DNA from: Microbotryum silenes-acaulis
Taxonomy: Eukaryota > Basidiomycota > Microbotryomycetes > Microbotryales > Microbotryaceae
Length of the DNA: 64,000 nucleotides
Direction: 5' to 3'
Assembly (NCBI GenBank): GCA_003665825.1
Contig: QPFY01000002.1
Coordinates: 1,798,001-1,862,000 of the forward strand
Positions within the stretch are counted from its first letter, which is position 1. Every line of letters starts with the position of its first letter. The translations under genes were made by a program, and so were the position numbers. The notes below the pieces were generated by a model. That model was not told the DNA's origin, did no database searches, and worked only from the letters and a program-made list of their open reading frames with translations. Positions 28,421 to 38,761 of the stretch are shown here, piece after piece.

Positions 28421-29606
28421 ATGGCGTCCTCCTCGGGATCGTCATCCAGTCTCCCCTCGTCGATGGCGTCGATGCACTCGTCATCCTCCCGACCATCGAT
28501 CCCCTTTGCGTCGTACGGGATCCGCAACATCGGCATGGTCCTGTTACGCGAGCCGTTCGAGGTCCCGCACGCGCGCCGCGTCCACGCCAAGCTCGTCGAC
28601 GAACAGACAGGACGAGCGATCTACTTCACCCAGCACCGTACAACCGTTTACGAAGCCGCCTTGTTCATGGGTCGAGAAAAGGTGAGCTCTGATTCCGGTG
28701 TCCGCCGCGATCGTTTTGGGTCATTTGCTTTACACCGAGCACTGCATACAAGGGCCTGCCGTCATCGGCGCTAGAAATGCGCGTGCTCCTAAGTTCGAAT
28801 CGCCGAGCATCGACAGATCAACACCGACGCCGTGCACGGACCCGGTTCCTTTCATCGTGTAAGCTGACAACCTCCGGTAAAACGTCGTATGATTGCTTTG
28901 ATTCCAGATCGGACAATGTTCGGAAGAGGATCTCGAGTTCAGGGACATCACCGTGTCATCGCAGAAGTTGTACAAGTCGGGTTTCTTCTCCAACAAGTGA
29001 GCACGTGCATCTGATCTCGTGATTCGTCACGAAATTATTTACTGGCCTAGAGTCTCTAATTGACTGTTTATTCTCCGGCTGATGCAGAACAAGATCATGG
29101 AAAGCGCCGGATGGCCTCAAGTACTCTTGGTTGACGGGCGAGGATGGCAGTCTGAGAGTTAGTCTGATCGACGCCGATGGGATCGAGGAATTGAACGTTG
29201 AAACTGACACGTCCTGTTCTCCGCTTCTTTGATCGTTTATAGCTCACGCAAAATAAGACACATTCTGCGGTCGTCAGTGCAACCGATGTTGGGAACGGGT
29301 AAGTCCAGCTCGGCTCTGTAATCAACCGAGTAGAACTCCCGAGCTGCGGACACTGACCTTGACATCCACGACATTATTCGGCAACCCAGGTGCACACGGA
29401 TAGTCATTTCGACCCAGGTCATTGGATTCGTCGAACTCGTACTACTCACGTGAGTAGATCGAACACAGGATCTGACGGTGAAGACTGACCTCGATTCACC
29501 GTTCTCCTCCCTCAGAATGCTTCAACAAGAGTTCGAGTTATCGAAAGCGCACAAAAAATTGCTCAAGGAAGCCGAGGACCAGGATGGCGATCTGTGCGTA
29601 TGGTGA
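28421..29606 (+). CDS. DUF6593-like protein of unknown function
   Basis: Function unknown. The fold resembles the fungal DUF6593 family (tubby-like/LOR-like beta barrel), which I recognise from the pattern TRSWKAPDGLKYSWL followed by LTQNKTHSAVVSATDVG and a hydrophobic IVISTQVIGFVELVLLT strand. Proposed exons: 28421-28681, 28740-28856, 28908-28996, 29088-29157, 29243-29298, 29390-29449 and 29516-29606 (247 aa). Exons 3-7 join cleanly and give the motif. Exon 2 needs a GAG acceptor at 28739 and a GTGTAA donor at 28857, so it is the weakest part. The Ser-rich N-terminus precedes IRNIGMVLLREPFEVPHARR. These families are common and multi-copy in basidiomycetes. Confidence 0.65.
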
Positions 29607-30378
29607 GCGCGAAGGCTGCCCTCTCCATTCTTCGGCGCATTCAACCTCGCCGCAACGATTCGAGCCGCGCCCTTTGCTGCGACTCGTCGCATCATCGTCG
29701 TTGTGTTTCTCGCATTCCGGACACCTCTCGCCTCCCTTTCGCACATTTCTTTTTTCATCCCCTAGACCCGCGCTTCAAAATGTTCAAATGCAACCCTCGG
29801 TCTCATAACGGCCACTCGTAGTTAATTTGCCCTCCTCTCGTCCTTTACGACGGACATCCCGCTTGGTTCTTGCGTTTCTTGCTCAGTTTCCGGGAATAGT
29901 GTGTGTTCTCGTGTGTCTGTTTTTCGGTTATAGAGTCGACCCCGTTCTCTTTTCTTTCGGTTAAGAATCTAGCCTTTAGCCTTCTTCGACGTCCCTCTCT
30001 ACGAACATCGTTAATTTTCTTCTGCGGTTCTTGCCTGGCGGGTTTCTTTCACTTGTGCAGTAGAGTTTCGTATTGCAACTACGTCGAAAGGGTTTTCTTA
30101 CATTGCGAAACACACTGAGCATAGAGAGTGAGATGGCGAGATGGGCAGAATGCGCAAGATCAAACACGAGAGTTTGACCGATCTGGAGAACTTGGTTGAT
30201 GCGGCAGTGAGGAACATGGACCTTGGAGAACCGAAGGGTGATTCGTGTACACCTTCGATTACGGCGTTCAATCATTACTTGTTGAGCCTGTTCGCCATCT
30301 CTTGGACGCGTCTCATCTCCTCCTCGCTTGGCGGATCGTTGTTCACCTAAGTTCGGCGTGGACGAAGAGGAGGTACTC
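29607..30378. other. Convergent 3' regions, no gene seen
   Basis: No domain was recognised on either strand. The stretch is T-rich on the plus strand around 29830-30070. It lies between two convergent genes. Confidence 0.5.
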
Positions 30379-31053
30379 TTAGTCAGGACTTTCCTTCGGC
30401 GGGTGCACGATGGGGCACTTGACCCTCGAGACCCACAGGTTCGGTGTTGCGAGCCCCGATGAGATCCGATGCTCGATCTTGTTCCCTTGGATCGGCGAGG
30501 TTGAGATTGTTGGGAGGATCTGCTCGGATGACCGATCGGATCTTATCGTCGCGGTGAGCTCGGGTGACCACCGCTTCGAGGCACACTCGTCCACAGGGAC
30601 CAGCGGGCAGTACTGACGTTTCATGAATTCGTCGGCCATATTACTGTGGATTCGAACCAGCCAATGAGGTCAGTCGAATGAAGCTGGGGCCGCGTTGTGG
30701 CTTTATCAGCGACCAGCCTATCCCGAGTCAGCCGACCATCGACAGAGCGAAGACCAGGTGGGACCCCACTTGGAACCATCGTCATCAGCCCGCGCCACCC
30801 CTTCCCCCCCCCCCCCCCCCCGCCTCCCACGTCACCCGCCTCAGAAACCCCCGGAGCCACCACGTGCCCCAAAACACAAGCGATCTTAATCGACCCACGA
30901 AAGGACTCACACGACAACCCTCGAAGGCGTACCAGCGCGTCTTGAAGGTGTGCCGGGCCTCGAATTGGGCTTGGAGCTCGGTCGGGCCAAGTGCGCGCCG
31001 GTGGGAGTGGCGGGACGGAGCGCTTGGGGTTGGTGCACTTGGTGTGAGGACAT
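30379..31053 (-). CDS. Small predicted protein, unrecognised, splicing uncertain
   Basis: I do not recognise this family. Exon 1 (30911-31053, from the ATG at 31053) codes a Pro/Ser/Arg-rich start (MSSHQVHQPQALRPATPTG) and ends at a good donor (GTGAGT). Joining to 30643 after an AATCCACAG acceptor gives NMADEFMKRQYCPLVP and a 135-aa product ending at 30379. However, a second frame over 30383-30560 (containing IRADPPNNLNLADPREQD) looks equally or more protein-like. It could be reached by a further short intron starting at GTCAGT near 30618. The intron between the two exons contains a C18 tract (30804-30821). Gene existence is moderately likely; the exact product is not settled. Confidence 0.45.
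30804..30821. repeat. C18 homopolymer tract
   Basis: Eighteen consecutive C on the plus strand, inside the predicted intron of the gene at 30379-31053. It is polymorphism-prone and easily misassembled. Confidence 0.9.
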
Positions 31054-31845
31054 GGTAGGCAAAGAGGGGGTAGGGGTTGTTTGTGATGAAGGGAGAGTGT
31101 GTGAACGCGGTAGAGGCGGAGTTTTTTGGGGGAAGAGGATTGTAGGTTCAATGAGGATGTGAGGGAAGGAGCAAGAAAGGAACACGTTCGGTTGTGGGGT
31201 GTCACGCGACCCGGCGGTCCGAAATCCGGTTGGGCGAAGGAACTTGGGCGAAAGAACGGGTTGGAGCAACATCTCGCTGCCGCTGCCGATCTCTCGAGGA
31301 CCCACGGACTGCGAATTTCATCGTTTATAGTCCTCTTTGAATCTTAATTCGTATTAAGACAGGTCGGGGACGATCATGCACCCCTCAGACCCTGACAGCT
31401 TCGGCAGTGGCTCGAAAGTTGGAGTTGCCCCACACTCGTACGCACCCCCACCTGCCGCATTGCGCACGATCCCTCAGGGCTTACTACAAGAAGTGCCGAC
31501 ACGTCCAGCAAAGTTGATGTGCGTATTGCCTTTCCAGTCCCAGCTGTGTTGTTTACTGGGCACCGCGAATGATACCCCAGCTTTCAGACAGTCGGCGTGT
31601 GACGTACGACGTGGTGCGGCCGGGGTGGAGTGGGTGCGGACCGGCTCGAGTGGCTCGAGTAGCCAGACGATTGAAGTTCGCTGGCCCTGCTGTCCCATGC
31701 TTGAATCCCGATGGGCGTCGACGTCGGCGAACAACGTGAATCGAGCTCGGCCCCGTGATATCGTCCCGACGATGTGTACTGGTACAGAAATATCTCTGTC
31801 TCCCAACTAAGAGATCGTCCCCTCCACCCCGATCCGGCTCGGCGC
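31054..31845. other. Intergenic region, no supported gene
   Basis: A plus-strand frame from ATG 31376 to 31810 (144 codons) is open but has no recognisable domain, and overlapping minus-strand frames are equally open. I cannot call a gene. The region should hold the promoter of the minus-strand gene starting at 31053 and the BUD32 terminator. Confidence 0.5.
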
Positions 31846-33008
31846 TCAACCAACCATACTTCTCTTCCTCCCTCGCATCCTCACCTCGTCCAACCTCTTC
31901 TCGACCCTCCAGCCCTCATCCTTCTTGCCATCCTTCTTCATTTTGGCCATGTAGGCTTGCAAGACGCGCGTAAAATGGGGTTCGCCTTCTTGGCCTGATT
32001 CGAGCAAGGGAACGGGGTGGGTCGAGGCGAAAGCTCGTTCGAGGACGTAGAGGTCCACGGCGCGATCTTCGGGAAGGGGCGAGACGGAGGAGAGGCCAAA
32101 GTCGATCAGGACCTGAAAGAAAGAGCCGACGTCTTCGATCAGAGCCGCGCTAGCGATGTCTAAGCCGAGGACGCCCGCGGCGGCACTTACGACTTGGTAA
32201 GGCGGATCGTTCTCGGCGAGGGGCTCGACTTGGCGCACCATCATGTTGGAGGTCGTAAGATCGCCGTGGATGATGTTGGCGAGATGCATTGCCGCGAGGT
32301 TCTCTCCAATCATGGTCAAAAGAAGGGCTGTGATCTTAAAGGGGCGAACGTCAGCGACTGGAAGTGATCAGAATCTTCACCCTGGCATAAATTTGCCTTG
32401 ATCGAGACCTCTCTGCCTCCACAGCTCTTCGATCGAGTCGTCTTGTGCATCCTCGTCATCTTGCATAATCTCCTCCTCCCCCTCCTTTGATCCGCCCAAC
32501 ACCTCCCTGATGCTATTACCTTCGATCCATTCGAGGCCGAGCACGCCCTGGTTCGTATCGACCAACCTGAGCGCAGGCACGACGACACCGGCCTTGAGAC
32601 AGCGTACGAGCGACCTCGCTTCGGCGGTCAAACGCGTTCGGGTCAGCTGGAGATCGAGGGTCGGGTGACGGTACTGCTTGGGGAAGCGGTGCTTGAGGAG
32701 GACCGAGGTTGGTTCGAGGTGCGAGAGTTGTGGGTCGGTGATCGAGTCCGACGAGGAGGACAACGGTTGGGTCACGGTGGGTGTGGGAAAGAGGATGGTC
32801 TTGTAGACTTTCTGTGGTTGTGAAATCTAGTTTGTATCAGTGGTGGATGAAGCTTCACGGACTAGCGACAGTGACTGACCGCTTCGGCGCCTTGCTTGAT
32901 GAGCCGACCGGATCGGAGCAGATGTTGGATCGGATGGGCTGCTCGAGGGGTAGGGGTGGGATTGATGATGGGATCCGCTTCCGCTTGCTTTGACGAGAGA
33001 GAGGCCAT
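31846..33008 (-). CDS. BUD32: BUD32 / PRPK kinase of the KEOPS complex
   Basis: BUD32 is the small atypical kinase/ATPase of KEOPS, which makes t6A in ANN-decoding tRNAs. Exons on the minus strand: 32880-33008, 32397-32811 and 31846-32327 (341 aa; yeast is about 260, the excess being an acidic insert [14 protein letters not shown] and a loop before the DFG site). Seen: [39 protein letters not shown] (catalytic), IDFGLSS (metal-binding DFG), and the diagnostic C-terminus [10 protein letters not shown]. The second intron has a GC donor (GCAAAT at 32396-32391). The nearby GT donor would break the frame before HGDLTTSN, so I prefer the GC site. It is divergent from SMD2. Confidence 0.9.
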
Positions 33009-33356
33009 GCTACGGAGGTTGTAGGCGGGTGGTGAGGGCAGAGCGCGCTCGTGATGGCAAGGAAGGAAGGCCAGAGGGAAACTCAAACGATCATCGTCGG
33101 ATCGAGACAGCCGAGGCAGCCGAGGTAAGCGACGCGCGAAGGCACGAGCCTGAACGAGCCTGAAAATGAGCCTGAACGAGCCTGAACGAGCCTGAACGAG
33201 CCGCCTGAACGAGCCAGTAACGAGCCTGAACGAGCCTGGCCGTGACTGACTGACTGGTGCGCTCTTCCCGTCGCTCTTCCCCGTTGCTCTTCCCGTTGCT
33301 CTTCCCTTGGCTCATCACTCCTACCCACTGCACCACCGCTCCGAACCCACTGCAAC
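33009..33356. promoter_or_regulatory. Divergent promoter region, BUD32 / SMD2, with tandem repeats
   Basis: These 348 bp lie between opposed start codons. They contain a 10-bp tandem array (33145-33238) and then a pyrimidine-rich run of GCTCTTCCC-like units (about 33260-33308) upstream of the SMD2 ATG. Confidence 0.6.
33145..33238. repeat. 10-bp tandem repeat array
   Basis: About nine to ten imperfect copies of CGAGCCTGAA, some with small insertions, sit in the shared BUD32/SMD2 promoter. Confidence 0.85.
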
Positions 33357-34227
33357 ATGAGGTCAGTAGGCGACAGATTCGAGTACGAGAGCGTACTTGA
33401 GCTGACCAGGCCATGCCATGCCTATTCCCACACGCCCTCGCGCTTTGGGTTTCGATCGCTTCGTCGACGGCACACCATCGCTCTCTACGCTGCATATGCT
33501 CTCACCCTATGCAGTGAAAACCAACACACCGCCAAGTCGGAACTAGACGAGACGCAGATCAAGGCGCTCGAGGAACACGAGATCAGCCAGGGGTCAGTCA
33601 CCCGTCGCCCCGTCGCCCCGTCGCCCCCCGTCACCGCACCCATCCCGGCTGACCCTCACCTGCACTTATCCGATGCGACAGCCCCCTCTCTGTACTCCAA
33701 ACCTCCGTTCGATCGGGGACCCAGATTCTCGTCGCATTGCGCAACAACCGAAAGCTGTTGGGCAAGGTCAAGGCGTTCGACAGGCACGCCAACATGGTAC
33801 GACCTTTCCCCTCCAGCGGCCTGACAGTTCCTGGCCCGATCTGACCACAGCTCTTGTTCTTACGCAGGTGTTGGAGAATGTCAAGGAGATGTGGTGCGTG
33901 ACTTTGCAGTGCTGACTCGCCTTACGCGAATGCTGACTCGCCTTGCTCCTTTGCTCGCGAACAGGACCGAGGCACCCAAAGGCAAGGGCAAGAAACCCAT
34001 CAACAAGGACCGCTTCGTTTCCAAGATGTGTACGTGGCTGCAAAGGTCTTTGGGTTCATCGAGTTCGGGTGGGTAGCTGATCTTTCCTCGCCCTCGACCC
34101 ACCACAGTCCTCCGAGGGGATTCTGTCGTACTGGGTCAGTTCGGGACATGTGGGAAAGAACCTCATTCGGCTCACTCTTGCTGAAATCGTTCGATCATGA
34201 CAATCTACAGTGTTGAGGAATACGTAA
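33357..34227 (+). CDS. SMD2: Small nuclear ribonucleoprotein Sm D2
   Basis: SmD2 is one of seven Sm proteins that ring spliceosomal snRNAs. The 110-aa protein is split into seven exons: 33357-33361 (ATGAG only), 33515-33592, 33682-33796, 33868-33893, 33965-34029, 34108-34134 and 34211-34227. Every junction keeps frame and the product follows the family closely: [40 protein letters not shown] (Sm1), [40 protein letters not shown] (Sm2). Five of the seven exons are under 70 nt. No other reading restores Sm1 and Sm2, so the model is solid. Confidence 0.95.
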
Positions 34228-34525
34228 ACAGCGCGTTTGACGTGCGCGCGGGTGCTGACGAGCCTTTTGAAGCAAAAACCAACCCCGAAGCCAGGATCGG
34301 CACGAGCGTCGTTCCTTGGCTCCAATCGTTCTTTCGAGATACGATCTTGTAATCTTATGTGTGAATCTGAAAAACGCAATACCAGCTCTTCATTGTTATA
34401 AAAGCGTTCAGATGTCGTGGAACCCGGGCCAGTGTAAGGGACGGCGAGACACGCGCACTTGTCCAGAGCAAACCAACCATCACAATTGCAGTACAAAGAA
34501 ACTCCCTCCTCTAGCTTCAACAAGA

Positions 34526-37500
34526 TCAGTTCCCATCATCGTCCGAGTCACCCAACAAATGAGCATAGTCCTCGGTGGTCGCAAACATGGGCATGTTCTT
34601 GACCTTCTGTTTCTTGGCCTTGCGCTCGTCCTTCTTCTGCTTCTTCGAAGGCGGTGGCAACAACTCGGGTGCGTCCTCGTCCAATCCGATGAGATCGTCT
34701 TCGTCCTCGATCAGACCGAGATCCTCGTCGTCTTCGTCGGCGGAGAGGTCGTCAAAGGCAGACTTGAACGGAGCATTCTCCTCTTCGTCCTCCTCGGCAT
34801 CGTCGTCCTCCGAAGCGAACATCTTCTCGTCCCCTTCTGCTTCGACCTCCTCATCAGAATCCTCAGCTGCAGCAAAGACGGCACGCTGACCCCGTTCGAC
34901 CTCGTCCATGTCAAAGTCCTCATCGACGCCCAACTCCGAGTCCGAATCGATGTCGATCGCCGGAGCCTTGCCCTCCTCGTCCGAATCGTCATACCCGTCC
35001 ATATCAAATTCTTCATCATCATCCTCATCGACCCCATCCGAAGCCGCATCCTCCTCGTACCGTCTCGACAACGACGCCTTCATCGCCTTCCAAATCTCCT
35101 CCTCCATCTCACTGTCCGCGTCGTCCAAATCGACCAACGCCTGATCCTCCTCGTCCATCGCGCGACCCAAAGCCTCGACTTGGTCATCGTCGTCATCGTC
35201 GGCGATGTCGGAGAACCCGAGGTCGTTGATGGATTCGTTGTCCGAGTCGTTGGCTTCTTCCGAATCGGAACCGCGGCTCGGCTTGGACTTGCGTTTCGAC
35301 GAGAGCGACGATTTGAGCGCGTCCAGAGAGGCTTTTTGGGTAAAGTAGGTGTGAAAAAAGAGCTGCATGGATCAAAAGAGAAGCCTGAGATCAGCTAGCG
35401 GCCCGGAGACGGGTGCACGAAGAATGGAAGGAGAAAACACCTACCTGATCGGCAGGGACGCTGTGCTTGTTGAGCCTCTTGAACTTGTCCGAATTGATCT
35501 CGGCGACTCCAGTACCCTTGCGCATGATGATCCTTCCACTCTTGTCCTGTCCGGCCAAACCAGGCTGCATCATCGAAGCACCCTTGGTCGAAGCCGTCTT
35601 CTTCGCATCCCGGTAGACGAATCGATCGAGGAAGTGAGTCAAAGAGTACTGCTCCAGCTCGTCCGACGCAGAGAGAGGTTCTCCCGACACGACCATCGAT
35701 GCGTGCAAGGCGACGGTCGGGTGGAAGTGGTTCAACAAGGGCACGAGTTCCCACAGGCACGAGTTTTCGGCGTGCGCGAACTGGGGCTCGCGCTTCTTGC
35801 CGTCGTAAGCGATCGATTCGAGAGTGAGTGCAGGAGCGGTCTCGGACTGGGGCGTCTTCTTGGCTTCTTCCAACTTGCTAGGGAGATCCTCGGGCTCGGT
35901 CAACATCTTGCGTAGTCCGGGGGTAGTGGCCATCATTTCGCCGACGATGAATAAGGCGCCCAGGATGAAGGTCACGTCCATCAAGAGCACGAGCTGTACG
36001 AGGCGTTTGATCACGGCCATGACGCGTTCGCGATTCGGGTCCTGCTTCAACGCCTTGAAGACGAGGTTGAGATACAACGCATGCTTGTTCGACCCGGCCA
36101 AGCGGTGGTCGTACAAGGATGCGTACAAGGCGCGGTAAAAGCGATCGCTGACGGCCTTCTTGGCCGCCGAGACGTGGTAAATCAACAAGAGCGCTTGGAT
36201 CGACACGTTGAACGTGCCTGAGTGCGTGATGCGGAACAAGGTGTCGAGACGCTTCTTGAAGGCGTCGTCCTCGATCTTGGCGAAGGGGAATGCGCGATTG
36301 ACCCCAGTCAGAACCGCGGCGATCAACTTGGAATCCGTCTCATCAACTTCGCCCTCGGCTTGGACTACTGCTGCCTCCGTCCCCTTGGCACCTCGTTTCC
36401 TCTTCTGCCCTTGAAGCGGCTTCGTCGTCTTGTCCACCTCAGCACCTTCCTCGTCGTCTTCCGTGACACGACCGAGCACGTCACCAAAGATGGCAAAGTA
36501 AACCTCGATCATCCTTCCCGCGACTTCGCTTTGGTCCTTCTTAAGCATGATCTGGTTAAGCGTGATGACACCGTAGTACCTCGCGTGGTCATGCCCATTG
36601 TCCTTGGCCTTGGACTTGTCTGCAGGCGCCGCAGCAGTCTTGTCGCCCGAATCGAAACGAAGATGTTTCTTGCTCGAATCGGCCACAGGGGGGGCAGCGG
36701 GGGTGTTGGGTCGGAGGATGAGACCCGACACTTCTCGGACCATGATGGGGGTCATGCCCGGGTGAACCTGCAAGATCTGCAACAGGTGGTGCGACGTCTT
36801 GGAAGCGATCCCGCGCTGCGAATCACCGAGCTTGTTGACGAGCAAGCGCAACAGATTGCCTTCCTGTTCGGGCTTGTCGCGCAGCAAGTTGGCGATATGA
36901 ACGACGGCGAGCGAACGAGGGTGCGGCAAGGGGTCCGTCGACATTTGTTCGAGCGCTTGCAGGATCGAGAAGAACCATGTCTTCAGCCAATTCTCGAAGG
37001 CGAAGAGGGCTAGGGTCCGTTCGAGATCTTGCTTCGTCACGTCTTGGGGAAGCGGAGCATTCCTTTTTCCCGATTCGGAGGCATCAAGGGCTCGCGCTAC
37101 GGCGTCGAGCAAAGGCTGGTCGGCGAACGTTCGCAGCTTGCGACTGGGACTCCCTCCACCATCGCCACCATCTCCTCGCCACCATTCTACGATGCCGCGC
37201 ACCGCGCGACCACTTTCGTCACGACTCTTCTTCTTGCACAGCGTCGCGAGTTGTTCGAGGTACGACATAGTGTGCAGCGGTGACGATGAGACCAGCAGCA
37301 ACAGCGCCGAGACCTTATCCGACGAGGTACCAGACGTCAAAATCTGCTGGATGAAGACTTGATCAGCTTTCGAGAGGCCGTTCGGCGGGGGCGGTGCCGA
37401 TCCTTTGCTGCTGGGTGACAGAGACGAAGAGTAGAGCTCGTTTTCGCGTGCGAGTAGGGCTTCACCACGAGAGGCCAAGGCGGTGATCGTCTCGCGCGAA

Positions 37501-38453
37501 GGTTTGGTCGTCGACGGTTGAATCGCGGCGAGCGGTACGGCGTACCATTGCGGTGTTGGATCGACGAGCTATAAAGAATGAAGGAGATATGTTCAATCTC
37601 ACATTAGATGATAGATGGTAAGACGGTAATGGTCCTTACCCAGGGACTCTTGATCGTGGGCGTCAAGGCGGCGGTGTGCTTGGCTTCCCGCTCGACGAGC
37701 TTCTCTGCCTTCTCGCGTTCCTTCTCAGCCTCTCGTTCGATCTTCCTTCGTTCTTCCCGTTCGTACTTGGACTCCTTCTTCGTCGCAGCAGCGGCAGGCT
37801 CGGCAGCGACCTTGCTCTGTGCCGTGGTCGAAGATTTGGACTTGGCCTCTGGCTCGGGAGCGGCGGTTTCATCCTCATCGCTCTCCTCATCCGAGTCCGA
37901 GCTGGATTCCTCATCGTCCTCGTTTTCGTCGCTTTCTTCATCAACCTCCTCTACCTCTGCGGCTTCTTCTGCCTCCTCGGCAGCGTCTGGCCCACCGACT
38001 GAACCAAAGTCCAGAGTCTTGAAGAGCGAGCGCAACTCTTTCGACAGTGCGGGCTGAAGGTGGCGTATAATCAAGAATACGCGGTCAGACATCGACTATC
38101 TATACTTACTTATCGTGCGAGACTAGATCGCATGCACAACTCACGTCGACGACGTCTTTGCCCTTGCCTTTGCCTTTGCCGGCCTTCGCACCATTGACGG
38201 CGATATCCTCGCCCTCGACCTCACTCTCGCTGTCGACATCGAGGAGCATCTTCAACTCGTCCTCGTCCCCACCCAGAGCCAACACTTCCTTGCGCAGGGC
38301 ATCCCGTGTCGGGTCGTTCGTCGTCTTGGAGGAGCCTACGGCAGGTGCGCCTTGGGCTGGTTTGGTCTGGGTCGATTTGGGCTTTTTCGCCTTCTTGGTC
38401 GTGCTCGTCCCGTTCGTGCCCGCGACGGCTTTGATGTATGGATTTGGAGCCAT
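34526..38453 (-). CDS. MAK21: MAK21/NOC1 60S ribosome assembly factor
   Basis: MAK21 (Noc1) is a nucleolar protein that, with Noc2, binds early pre-60S particles; it belongs to the CBF/Mak21 family. Exons on the minus strand: 38145-38453, 37640-38053, 35445-37568 and 34526-35362 (1,227 aa). The N-terminal third is Lys- and acid-rich with a coiled-coil-like KYEREERRKIEREAEK region. HEAT-like helices follow (FAFENWLKTWFFSILQALE, RYYGVITLNQIMLKK), then the CBF domain (SGTFNVSIQALLLIYHVS, FYRALYASLYDHRL, NLVFKALKQDPNRERV, ENSCLWELVPLLNHFHPTV, SLTHFLDRFVYRDAKK). The C-terminus is a very acidic Asp/Glu/Ser tail ending in a short basic patch, as in yeast. Confidence 0.93.
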
Positions 38454-38735
38454 CCCTGGATCGTCTTGGGTGGGCGATCGGAGCAAATATGGGGGGACGA
38501 CGAGAGGCCGAGAGGCCGAATGAACGCGCTCGCAGCCGAGGCGTGAAATGTCCTCCGCTCCCTGGGGTTGCGAAGGCTCTCCATGCCGGGTCCGTGCGCG
38601 CGAAAGACTCCGACTCCAGATGACCTCGTGTCACGTGATTGATGGGCTTTTGCCCATACCGATTTCAGAATGAGGTGTCGATCACTAGTCATACAGACCC
38701 CGATAGCCTGGGCAAATTTTGTTCACGGAAAGAAA

Positions 38736-38761
38736 GGGGGGGGGGGGGGGGGGGGGGGGGG
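38736..38761. repeat. G26 homopolymer tract
   Basis: Twenty-six consecutive G on the plus strand, about 280 bp upstream of the MAK21 start. It is able to form a G-quadruplex and is prone to slippage. Confidence 0.9.

Noticed and set aside
30645..30665. A GGTTCGAATCC-like tRNA box B on the minus strand near 30650
   Set aside because: It lies at the 3' end of a predicted intron and has no matching box A or cloverleaf.
31376..31810. A 144-codon plus-strand frame with a good ATG
   Set aside because: There is no recognisable domain, and equally open frames lie on the other strand. Evidence is too weak to call a gene.
33682..33796. SmD2 read as a different Sm/LSm protein
   Set aside because: The segments [20 protein letters not shown] and [14 protein letters not shown] are diagnostic of SmD2 rather than SmD1, SmD3 or LSm proteins.
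37608..38057. A plus-strand frame rich in Ser/Ala opposite MAK21
   Set aside because: It is the antisense shadow of an acidic Glu/Asp stretch, since GAG/GAC codons read backwards as CTC/GTC/TCC runs.
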